DNA from: JAJTFW01 sp031411335
GTDB lineage: Bacteria; Bacteroidota; Bacteroidia; AKYH767-A; OLB10
Assembly: GCA_031411335.1 (NCBI GenBank)
Contig: JANOAX010000024.1
Span: forward strand, 1 to 6,399
Length of the DNA: 6,399 nt
Direction: 5' to 3'
This document shows, in pieces, positions 1-6,399 of the stretch. The translations under genes were made by a program, and so were the position numbers. The notes beneath the pieces are model-generated. The model worked only from the letters and a program-made list of their open reading frames with translations. It was not told where the DNA came from and ran no database searches. Every line of letters begins with the position of its first letter. Positions within the stretch are counted from its first letter, which is position 1.

Positions 1-50
1 ATCATTGATTCGAACAACAATCAATATTTTAGGAAAATGGTGTTGAATTA
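1..50 (+). repeat. Left arm of perfect 50-bp inverted repeat
   Basis: These 50 bases are the exact reverse complement of 178-227. Read on the plus strand in frame 1 they encode IIDSNNNQYFRKMVLN, identical to the last 16 residues of the long minus-strand protein. The match stops at position 50: base 51 is T, where the other copy gives A. The outer limit cannot be set because the arm touches the window edge, so the repeat may be longer than 50 bp. Confidence 0.95.
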
Positions 51-94
51 TTTTTCCAATTGTTTTTCTATGACGATGTCAGGACTGCGCCCCT
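46..94. repeat. 49-bp tandem repeat, copy 1
   Basis: This is the first of two head-to-tail units with a 49-bp period. It differs from copy 2 (95-143) at two positions: A84 versus G133 and G87 versus A136. It contains the short dyad TGAC-GAT-GTCA and a CAATTG palindrome flanked by T runs. Its first five bases (AATTA, 46-50) overlap the end of the left inverted-repeat arm. It looks like a Bacteroidota dispersed intergenic repeat, but that is recollection and not verified here. Confidence 0.9.
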
Positions 95-143
95 AATTAT
101 TTTTCCAATTGTTTTTCTATGACGATGTCAGGGCTACGCCCCT
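95..143. repeat. 49-bp tandem repeat, copy 2
   Basis: This is the second unit, 47 of 49 bases identical to copy 1 and directly abutting it. Its 3' part can fold as GGGC-TAC-GCCC. The same stem in copy 1 is broken because A84 faces C90. The TGAC-GAT-GTCA dyad is intact in both copies. No coding sequence is supported here. Confidence 0.9.
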
Positions 144-149
144 ATGTTG

Positions 150-171
150 TCATTGCATTGATTTTGCATGA
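150..171. other. Small hairpin just downstream of the long gene
   Basis: TCATTGCA (150-157) and TGCATGA (165-171) pair over 7 bp with one bulged T and a 7-base loop. It lies about 6 bases beyond the stop codon of the minus-strand gene. No T tract follows it in either direction, so it is not a standard intrinsic terminator. It may still affect the 3' end of the transcript. Confidence 0.3.
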
Positions 172-176
172 TAAAA

Positions 177-3100
177 TTAATTCAACACCATTTTCCTAAA
201 ATATTGATTGTTGTTCGAATCAATGATCAAGATTGTATACATTCCGCGTGCATAATTTTTGCATAAGATGTTTGTTTGATGTGCTTCATTTACTTTTTCA
301 TCATACACTAATTCTCCTAATCCATTGTAAATTTGAATCACTTCCATTTTTGTTGTAGAACGAATCGACACATTCTCTTGTGCCGGATTGGGTGCTATTT
401 CAAATCCAACACTTGTATTTGCTTCAAGTATAGATGAAACAGATTCGTTGACATCAATAATGCTTATGCTATAGGCACTGTCAATACTCAATCCACCTGC
501 ATCGATTGCTCGGATTCGAATTGAATATATTGATTGAGTCTCGAAATCGAAAGGCTGTGCGGTTAGTAATGTACTTCCTGAAATTGTGAACGACCCATTG
601 TCTGTACTTCCGGGTCCTGTAGTAAATTGATAGTTATGTGTGTCGCTAGCATCCGTATCTGTCGCTGTTAAGTTTGCAACCAATGTTCCAGCTGATAAAT
701 TTTCACTAATGGTATCATGATTAATACTCATGGTTAGCGGAGTTTCGTTGATGTTATTCACTTGAATGCTTTTTATTGATTCATACATCGCTCCCTGACT
801 ATCGGTAACTCGTAAACGGATCGATAAGTTTGGCTGCGTTTCGAAATCGAAATTGGATGCACTCAACAGTTGTGTTGCATTTATTGTAAACAATGCGTTG
901 TGTGTATCACCTGAACCTGCCACCAGTGTATAAGTATGCGAGTCAACAACATCTTGATCTGTATTAGAAATGACTCCAATGGTTGTTCCCGATGCTTGAT
1001 TCTCATTGATCGCATTTGCAGAAAGCGTGATGGCAGTTGGCGCATCATTCGTATTTTGCAAGGTGATCGTTTGTGTTTTTTCATAACTTAATCCACCTGC
1101 GTCTGTAGTTCGGATTCGAATACTCATGGTTGGAGTCGTTTCAAAATCTAAAACAGCAGCAGTGAGGAGTTGTCCATTGGAAATTGTAAAGGAACTGTTG
1201 TTGGTACTTCCTGTGCCATTCACCAAACTATAAACATGTGTATCACCTGCGTCTATGTCAGAAGTTGAAAGAGTAGAAACCATTGTTCCAATGGTTTGAT
1301 TTTCGTTTGTGCTACTTGTAGCCAATGATAAATTCGTTGGCGTTTCATTCACATTACTTACAGTCAGTACAATTACTTCCTCATAAGCTAAACCTTGTGG
1401 ATCAACTGTACGAACACGAATGGATAATGGAGTAGCAGTTTCAAAATCGAAAGGAGCGCTTGCACGCAGATTGGAACCTTGTACGGTAAACAAATTATTA
1501 TTCGTACTTCCTGTTCCACTCACCAATGTAAATATGTGCGTGTCGTTTACATCAGGATCTACAGCATCAAGAACGGCGACGGTTGAATTGGAAGGTAGAT
1601 TTTCAGGAATCGAATTTGAACTTACCGTTACTCCGGTGGGTGGCTCATTAATTCCGGTTACTCCAATGGTAAACATATTCTCATAATACAATCCACCAGC
1701 ATCTGTGGTTCTAACTCTAATAAATAATTGCGGTGTTGTATCAGCATCTAATATGGCTGCCGTTTTGAGTTGATTATTAACAATGCTAAAAGAAGAATTG
1801 TGTTGGCTATTAGTACCGGGTACCAAAGAGTAGGTAAATGTAGTCGCCCCTGCATCTGGATCTACCGAAGAGAATAATCCTACATTAGTTCCGATGGGTT
1901 GATTTTCTGAAACGGTATTTCCTGTTAAGTTGAGACTAGTAGGCGCTTCATTGACATTCGAAATAGTAATAGGCCAAGTTTTTTCATAATAGCCTCCACT
2001 TTGATCCGTACAACGCACACGTAAATTATAATTGTTTTGAATTTCGAAATTGTAACTTCCATTGACTCGTAATTCATTTCCTACAATTTGAAACGAACTA
2101 TTTCCTTGTGATTGCGATCCGCTTGCCAATGCAAATGTATGTGTGTCGCATAAATCAGGATCTTGTCCTGTAAAGGTCCCAATCACTGTTCCCATTGCAG
2201 AGTTTTCAGGAATCGATGTTGCGCTAAGCCATATAAAAGTTGGATTTAAATTACTTCCGTTTCCAATCATCCAATTTTCGCCTACCTCCGAAGTGTTGCC
2301 ACTGCTATCTGTTGCAGAAATGGAAATATATTCTCCGCTGTTAACGGGCGTATTTATGATGGTAGAAAATTGTACGATGCCATTGCTAGCCGTCGTTACA
2401 TTCATAGTACCAATCAATTCTTCACCAGCTCCAAATGTAGAGGCAGTTTGATTTTCACTTTTGTAAATCTGTAAAATAAAGGTTTCATTGATATTACTAT
2501 TTAATTCTCCACAAACTCGAACTCCACCAGCTACACTGTCGGCATCAAACATCTCAGGAAAATTTTGTAAATAATTATTAGCGGCTCCTGTCGTTGGATC
2601 CGGATCTAAATTGTCGTTGTTGCTAACGCCATCGCCTTTTAAGTCAATGGCCATTTCAGTTATATTAATATAGCGATTGCTTAAGAAACGATTGCTATAT
2701 CCACCATTAGTGGTAATAATACCCGCTAAACTATTCGCAATTATGTTTCTTTCGTTAATACCTGTACCACCAATGGTATTGTAATTTGATGGAGTACCAT
2801 CAATGACAATTGCTGCATCATTTATTCCTAAGTCGGAAGTTAATGTAGCATCGGTACCAATGAAATTGTTTTGAACGGTATTGTATGGACTATCATCAAT
2901 TATAATGAGTGCCGTAGCTGCAGGTCCAATTACATTGCTTGCAGCAGATGAACCAATTTGATTGTGATGTGCACCCGAATAAATCCGGATGGAATATAAA
3001 CCATTGTCGAGTGCAGTTTGCAAATCAGATTTTACGCCAATGTAATTATTAAGCACAGAATTATAAGAAGTTTGAGTTCCATACATGACAATGCCATAAT

Positions 3101-5048
3101 CATCATTACCAGAAATTAAGTTTCCCATGTTTGCATTTACACCTCCAATTTCGTTGTACGATGCACTATCATATAGTTGAATTCCCGCAGAATTTCTATC
3201 GATGGCCGTATCGCCTGTAATGTCGGTTCCAATATAATTCCCGTAAATTTTATTTCCAGTACTTGCATTTCCATGAATAATAATTCCGCCGGCAATTACA
3301 TTTCGGTCTGCATTCGTAGTGCCGCCAATGATGTTATTGGGTGAGGCGTCTGTACCACTTCCTCCAATGTCAATACCTTCTATGTTCAGTTCGGGATAAG
3401 TTGCATTTCGAATTCCCGTACTCGTCATTCCAAGAAAGCATCCTTTTACTTGATTGGCACTTCCATCATAAATATTAATGGCTGCATTGGATGCATTATA
3501 AATGGCAAGGCCTTGTAATGTTGTATTTATTCCATTGACTAAAAATCCACTCTTGTTGTTGCAATTAATATTCATCATGACCGTGGAATTTACTTGATCA
3601 CCAAATGAAGCTGTATTGGTAGTTGAACCTGGTTGTGAAAATCCATTAAACAAAATCGGATATTTAATTTCTGGTAAGTTTGCGCTGAGTGAAATCGTTT
3701 GCGCACTGGCTCCGGGAATATTAAAGTTGACTGTAAATACACTATCATTATAATACGGAGGTCTGGCGTTTGATTCCAGAATCACAGATCGTAATGTAAC
3801 GGTTGTATTCCCAGCCACGCGAGAAATCGCACTTCCGTCACCATAGTTTGCATCTAAAGCAGTGGTTGTATTTTCTGTAGTGGAATTAATAGTGAATGTC
3901 GGTGTGATGGTTTCTTTGTTAAATCGAATTTTCATTCTTACTAAATCACGATCTGTATTACTATTCATTTTGGTGTAATACATGTAAACATCCTGGCCAC
4001 TGTAAGTGAAGTTTCTAGATGTATCCGTTGGATCAATGATAGATGGATACAACACTTTTGGATAGCTGCTTTGTGACCAGCTAATAGGCATTTGCTTGAT
4101 GAGTTTACGAAATGACCAATGAATTAAATCATCAGATAAGGAATAGAAAAATCCATACACAGTGGATCCATTGATAGTTTGTTGAGAGGAACCAACCAAC
4201 ATCCATTTATTAAAGTAGGTGTTGAAAGTTAAACTCTCACTCATCGTTCCAATGTTATCATTCAAATCATTCAAAGGCGCTAATGTATGTCCTGTAGGAC
4301 CTGTGAATCCAGGAGCATACGGATTTCCAAGGGTTGCATTAAACCCCGTTCCATCCCATCCTCTCCAACTGAGCGGATCTGATAAATTATTCGTACGAAT
4401 TAATCCGGTTCCCGTTAATTGTATGCCGCGATCTTGAAGACCAATTAAACAATAATAATATCCATCTGCTGGATTTAAAACAATATTACTCGGCCCGAAA
4501 TATCCGCAAGGACCACTTCCCGCTAAATAAGTATAAGGCAATGCCCACACCAAATGATTGGGCGAAGCAACTTGATTATATGTTTTTCCAGTATCGTTTG
4601 AAGAAGCATAAGTAATTGCATTGTGCCAGTTCGCTGTGGTAGGTCCGTTAAACTCTGCATGCACTAACGAATGTATATTTACTCCGTCAGTGGTATATGG
4701 AGCTGCAATCCATAAATTTTGATTGAAGTTAGAATAAGTTGCATTCAAAGCTGACGTATATACAGGACCGTTAGCATAATCACGCGTTAGTGTTGTGAAG
4801 TCGGATCCTTTTAATCGATAGCAGTCATAATGGCTTGCAATCATCTGAATTTGCCCACGAGCATCACGAAATGCACGAGCAGCCGCATCCGGATAATCGT
4901 TAGCAATGCCTTGTGCCGAAAAATCAAACACCATTTCTACACCGGTAAGTGTATCCACAGTCCCCGGATAAACCAATTGTGCATGTGCACCATTTGAAAC
5001 ATGAAGCAACAATAGTACGCTGATAATGATTTGAGTAAATTTTTTCAT
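177..5048 (-). CDS. Giant secreted multidomain protein: beta-propeller, beta-helix, six cadherin-like repeats, T9SS sorting domain
   Basis: The 1623-residue protein is probably exported by Sec and then moved across the outer membrane by T9SS. Residues 1-24 are a signal peptide (MKKF, then a hydrophobic run, cleavage near AHA-Q). Residues about 25-375 (PDAAARAFRDARG, SESLTF) look like a five-bladed glycosidase-type propeller; I cannot identify catalytic residues. Residues about 376-475 resemble a CSLREA-type segment (TLRSVILESNA, FNIPGA, GFSQPGS). Residues about 476-800 are a right-handed beta-helix with recurring NxIGTD, NxIGG and NLISGN motifs. Residues about 800-930 are an Ig-like module common after such helices (IDLKGDGVS, ATDSSGNTSE). 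Residues 935-1535 are six cadherin-like repeats. Residues about 1549-1623 (FEIAPNPAQENV to KMVLN) are the type A sorting domain. The ATG at 5048 is the first start after an in-frame TAA at 5058-5060, and no Shine-Dalgarno is present. The likely role is adhesion or glycan binding at the cell surface. Domain calls are by eye; enzymatic activity is unproven. Confidence 0.93.
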   Translation of the reverse strand: MKKFTQIIISVLLLLHVSNGAHAQLVYPGTVDTLTGVEMVFDFSAQGIANDYPDAAARAFRDARGQIQMIASHYDCYRLKGSDFTTLTRDYANGPVYTSALNATYSNFNQNLWIAAPYTTDGVNIHSLVHAEFNGPTTANWHNAITYASSNDTGKTYNQVASPNHLVWALPYTYLAGSGPCGYFGPSNIVLNPADGYYYCLIGLQDRGIQLTGTGLIRTNNLSDPLSWRGWDGTGFNATLGNPYAPGFTGPTGHTLAPLNDLNDNIGTMSESLTFNTYFNKWMLVGSSQQTINGSTVYGFFYSLSDDLIHWSFRKLIKQMPISWSQSSYPKVLYPSIIDPTDTSRNFTYSGQDVYMYYTKMNSNTDRDLVRMKIRFNKETITPTFTINSTTENTTTALDANYGDGSAISRVAGNTTVTLRSVILESNARPPYYNDSVFTVNFNIPGASAQTISLSANLPEIKYPILFNGFSQPGSTTNTASFGDQVNSTVMMNINCNNKSGFLVNGINTTLQGLAIYNASNAAINIYDGSANQVKGCFLGMTSTGIRNATYPELNIEGIDIGGSGTDASPNNIIGGTTNADRNVIAGGIIIHGNASTGNKIYGNYIGTDITGDTAIDRNSAGIQLYDSASYNEIGGVNANMGNLISGNDDYGIVMYGTQTSYNSVLNNYIGVKSDLQTALDNGLYSIRIYSGAHHNQIGSSAASNVIGPAATALIIIDDSPYNTVQNNFIGTDATLTSDLGINDAAIVIDGTPSNYNTIGGTGINERNIIANSLAGIITTNGGYSNRFLSNRYINITEMAIDLKGDGVSNNDNLDPDPTTGAANNYLQNFPEMFDADSVAGGVRVCGELNSNINETFILQIYKSENQTASTFGAGEELIGTMNVTTASNGIVQFSTIINTPVNSGEYISISATDSSGNTSEVGENWMIGNGSNLNPTFIWLSATSIPENSAMGTVIGTFTGQDPDLCDTHTFALASGSQSQGNSSFQIVGNELRVNGSYNFEIQNNYNLRVRCTDQSGGYYEKTWPITISNVNEAPTSLNLTGNTVSENQPIGTNVGLFSSVDPDAGATTFTYSLVPGTNSQHNSSFSIVNNQLKTAAILDADTTPQLFIRVRTTDAGGLYYENMFTIGVTGINEPPTGVTVSSNSIPENLPSNSTVAVLDAVDPDVNDTHIFTLVSGTGSTNNNLFTVQGSNLRASAPFDFETATPLSIRVRTVDPQGLAYEEVIVLTVSNVNETPTNLSLATSSTNENQTIGTMVSTLSTSDIDAGDTHVYSLVNGTGSTNNSSFTISNGQLLTAAVLDFETTPTMSIRIRTTDAGGLSYEKTQTITLQNTNDAPTAITLSANAINENQASGTTIGVISNTDQDVVDSHTYTLVAGSGDTHNALFTINATQLLSASNFDFETQPNLSIRLRVTDSQGAMYESIKSIQVNNINETPLTMSINHDTISENLSAGTLVANLTATDTDASDTHNYQFTTGPGSTDNGSFTISGSTLLTAQPFDFETQSIYSIRIRAIDAGGLSIDSAYSISIIDVNESVSSILEANTSVGFEIAPNPAQENVSIRSTTKMEVIQIYNGLGELVYDEKVNEAHQTNILCKNYARGMYTILIIDSNNNQYFRKMVLN
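178..227 (-). repeat. Right arm of perfect 50-bp inverted repeat (3' end of the long gene)
   Basis: This is the reverse complement of 1-50 with no mismatch. It lies inside the 3' end of the 1623-residue gene, covering its final 16 codons and the first two bases of its TAA stop. The encoded residues continue the sorting domain naturally, so this arm is probably the original and 1-50 the copy. The loop between the arms is 127 bp (51-177). Confidence 0.95.
444..2246 (-). repeat. Six tandem cadherin-like repeats inside the long gene
   Basis: Each unit ends in an N-x-N-E/D motif followed by a proline-rich start (NVNEAPT, GINEPPT, NVNETPT, NTNDAPT, NINETPL, DVNES). Units in gene order are 1947-2246, 1644-1946, 1344-1643, 1044-1343, 744-1043 and 444-743: five of exactly 300 bases and one of 303. 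Each carries ENxxxGT, a DxD...DTH-like segment, a DFET-like segment and RxRxxDxxG. These acidic positions match the calcium-ligand regions of bacterial cadherin domains. Units 3-6 keep DFET, while unit 2 has DADT and unit 1 has NFEI, so the two N-terminal units may bind calcium less well. Such arrays usually form rigid calcium-stabilised stalks. Confidence 0.9.
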
Positions 5049-5063
5049 TTTGTTAAATTAGAT

Positions 5064-5075
5064 CGTACTTGTACG
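5064..5075. promoter_or_regulatory. 12-bp dyad in the divergent intergenic region
   Basis: CGTAC-TT-GTACG is a 5-bp inverted repeat with a 2-base spacer, 15 bases upstream of the long gene's ATG. It could be an operator or a short 5' UTR hairpin. A dyad this short can occur by chance. The rest of 5049-5293 shows no other strong structure, and I found no convincing Bacteroidota -7/-33 pair for the minus-strand gene. Confidence 0.2.
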
Positions 5076-5259
5076 TTCCAGAAGAAAAAAAGTTCTAGAG
5101 GAATCTGAATTAGCTTTTTCCACAAATAGGATGGTAATCACATCGAATTATACTTGATTTTAGCATTTATTCTTAATAATATTGGGTAGAAATAAGGAGC
5201 TGGCTTACCAAGTAAAATGTATGAAATCAAGCGATAAGGTGAAAAAGTTGTTTCTCATC

Positions 5260-5289
5260 TTGACCTTAATTCAAATTTTAGTACTTTTA
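5260..5289 (+). promoter_or_regulatory. Weak Bacteroidota-type promoter candidate for the cyclophilin gene
   Basis: TACTTTTA at 5282-5289 matches the Bacteroidota -7 consensus TAnnTTTG at all fixed positions except the last. A TTG at 5260-5262 lies 19 bp upstream, about where the -33 element is expected. The -7 box ends only 4 bases before the ATG, so the transcript would be leaderless or nearly so, which argues for caution. The true promoter may lie further upstream. Confidence 0.2.
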
Positions 5290-5293
5290 GAAC

Positions 5294-6399
5294 ATGAAAA
5301 AACTCTTACTCTCTCTCTGTCTACTCTTTTGCTTATCAGCATGTGATTTGTCAGCTCAAGGAATCGATAAGCCTATTTATCAAATTGTAACTTATCGCGA
5401 TACCGCTATACTAGGAACTTTTACGGTCGAACTTTTCCCGCTCATTGCTCCCAATCATGTACAAATGTTCGATAGTTTAGTTGGCACACAATTTTTTGAT
5501 AGCACCGCTTTTCATCGTGTCGTTCCAGGTTTTGTGATTCAGGGTGGAGACCCTAATACCATCAGTGGACCTATGAGCACTTGGGGACAAGGCCAACCTT
5601 GGCAGCCCACTGTAAATGCTGAATTCAATACCGTGCGTCATTTGCGTGGAATATTGGGAGCGGCAAGAGATACGGATCCAAATAGTGCGAGCTCTCAATT
5701 TTATATTTGTGTAGCTCCTGCCACTTTTTTAGATGGAAATTATACCGTGTACGGAAAAGTGACAACAGGGATGTCGGTAGTAGATACCATCGTTCTTTCT
5801 CCTCGCGATGCTAACGATATCCCACTTCAAAAAATTTCCATGTTTGTTACTTATATTGGAGTGAATGATACGGTTCCTGCAGCGCCATCTTTAGTTGCTC
5901 CCGCGGATAATTCAGTGAACGTAAGCAATTCTCAATTTTTTAGTTGGACAGCAGTGCCCACTGCAGTGATGTACACCATTCAGTTTTCTACCGATTCTTT
6001 ATTTAACACGATCACGCTTGAAAAAACAGCAGGAACGAATTCAGTGAGTGCGACTACACTTCCTGGTTCTGCTACTTATTTTTGGAGAGTAAAATCAACA
6101 AATGGAGGACACGAAAGTATCTATTCAAACGTTTGGAAATTTACCACACTTACCGGTGCAGTGACTTTAGTTACACCTGTTGATTCTGCTACAAACACAT
6201 TCTTAAATCCTGTGTTTAACTGGTTACCCATTGCTAATGCAAATAACTATCAATTACAAGTAGCAACCACCATATCTTTTAGCGGTGCAAGTACTGTCTT
6301 TAATCAATCGGGATTAACAAATACTTCGCAACAAATTCCTGCATTAAATCCCAATACACGGTACTATTGGAGAGTGCGAAGTTATAATGGCACTACGGC
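5294..6399 (+). CDS. Exported cyclophilin-type peptidyl-prolyl isomerase with FN3-like domains (3' end outside window)
   Basis: The 368 visible codons have no stop. Cyclophilins catalyse cis-trans isomerisation of X-Pro bonds, here probably in the periplasm or at the cell surface. Residues 1-22 are an export signal with two possible processing sites: a lipobox LSAC (Cys17, signal peptidase II) and SAQ-G (signal peptidase I). Residues about 27-190 are the cyclophilin domain: FHRVVPGFVIQGGDP at 73-87 includes the catalytic Arg75 (human CypA Arg55) and Gln83 (Gln63), followed by SQFYI at 134-138 and FLDGNYTVYGKV at 145-156. Phe145 stands where CypA has Trp121 and Tyr150 where it has His126. Residues about 193-286 and 288-368+ are FN3-like, each with a YxxQ(F/V) strand and a YFWRV or YYWRV strand. 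The start is fixed by an in-frame TAG at 5288-5290; no Shine-Dalgarno is visible. It is transcribed divergently from the long gene. A T9SS sorting domain may follow beyond the window, but that is inference. Confidence 0.93.
   Translation, partial: MKKLLLSLCLLFCLSACDLSAQGIDKPIYQIVTYRDTAILGTFTVELFPLIAPNHVQMFDSLVGTQFFDSTAFHRVVPGFVIQGGDPNTISGPMSTWGQGQPWQPTVNAEFNTVRHLRGILGAARDTDPNSASSQFYICVAPATFLDGNYTVYGKVTTGMSVVDTIVLSPRDANDIPLQKISMFVTYIGVNDTVPAAPSLVAPADNSVNVSNSQFFSWTAVPTAVMYTIQFSTDSLFNTITLEKTAGTNSVSATTLPGSATYFWRVKSTNGGHESIYSNVWKFTTLTGAVTLVTPVDSATNTFLNPVFNWLPIANANNYQLQVATTISFSGASTVFNQSGLTNTSQQIPALNPNTRYYWRVRSYNGTT

Larger units (their letters stand above)
1..96 (+). pseudogene. Possible 3' fragment of a second, convergent gene copy
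   Basis: The plus strand is open from the window edge to a TAA at 94-96. The first 16 codons repeat the C-terminus of the neighbouring T9SS-secreted protein exactly. Where that gene has its TAA stop, this copy reads TAT, and the frame runs 15 residues further (YFSNCFSMTMSGLRP) through the first 49-bp repeat before stopping. This could be the tail of a tail-to-tail paralogue lying left of the window, a short inverted duplication, or an assembly chimera. The appended tail does not resemble a sorting-domain ending, so a normal intact gene is unlikely. Only 96 bases are visible. Confidence 0.3.

Noticed and set aside
46..143. CRISPR-like direct repeats
   Set aside because: There are only two units, they abut with no spacers, and no cas gene is visible.
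150..171. Intrinsic terminator for the long gene
   Set aside because: The hairpin is imperfect and is not followed by a T tract on the minus strand.
1..227. Small mobile element (MITE-like) with 50-bp terminal inverted repeats
   Set aside because: The right arm encodes a natural end of a T9SS sorting domain in frame with the host gene, so it is gene sequence rather than a transposon end. No target-site duplication can be tested at the window edge.
881..1084. Minus-strand open frame of 67 codons
   Set aside because: It is an out-of-frame shadow within cadherin repeat 5 of the long gene; its composition is rich in basic residues and methionine, as expected of a shifted frame.
1420..1686. Plus-strand open frame of 88 codons
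   Set aside because: It lies entirely antisense within the cadherin-coding region, whose frame shows clear repeated protein motifs. It has no domain or signal of its own.
2143..2451. Plus-strand open frame of 102 codons
   Set aside because: It is antisense to the well-supported Ig-like/cadherin junction of the long gene. Its translation has no recognisable features.
4219..4437. Plus-strand open frame of 72 codons
   Set aside because: It is antisense to the beta-propeller coding region, with no independent support.
5477..5698. Minus-strand open frame of 73 codons
   Set aside because: It is antisense to the catalytic core of the cyclophilin domain, which is unmistakable on the plus strand.

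Overview
The window looks like chromosomal DNA of a Bacteroidota (Flavobacteriia/Chitinophagia-like) bacterium. The base composition is AT-leaning and neither start codon has a Shine-Dalgarno sequence. The long minus-strand gene ends in what looks like a type IX secretion system (T9SS) C-terminal sorting domain, which is confined to this phylum. No rRNA, tRNA, CRISPR array, transposase or phage gene is visible.

Layout: (1) Positions 1-227 form an unusual edge structure. A perfect 50-bp inverted repeat (1-50 and 178-227) encloses two 49-bp tandem repeats and a small hairpin. The right arm is the true 3' end of the long gene, and the left arm is an inverted copy of that end. (2) Positions 177-5048, minus strand, hold a 1623-residue secreted multidomain protein: signal peptide, beta-propeller-like domain, CSLREA-like segment, right-handed beta-helix, Ig-like module, six cadherin-like repeats of almost exactly 100 residues, and a T9SS sorting domain. 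(3) Positions 5049-5293 are a 245-bp divergent intergenic region with only weak regulatory candidates. (4) Positions 5294-6399, plus strand, hold the 5' part of a second exported protein, a cyclophilin-type peptidyl-prolyl isomerase followed by at least two fibronectin type III-like domains; it runs off the window.

Both genes encode envelope or extracellular proteins and are transcribed away from a shared upstream region. Nothing shows that they form a pathway. A plausible reading is a giant cell-surface adhesin or glycan-binding protein beside an exported foldase. I do not see a convincing new multigene system. The most unusual signal is the inverted-repeat structure at the left edge, which could be a real inverted duplication, a small invertible segment, or an assembly or amplification chimera.
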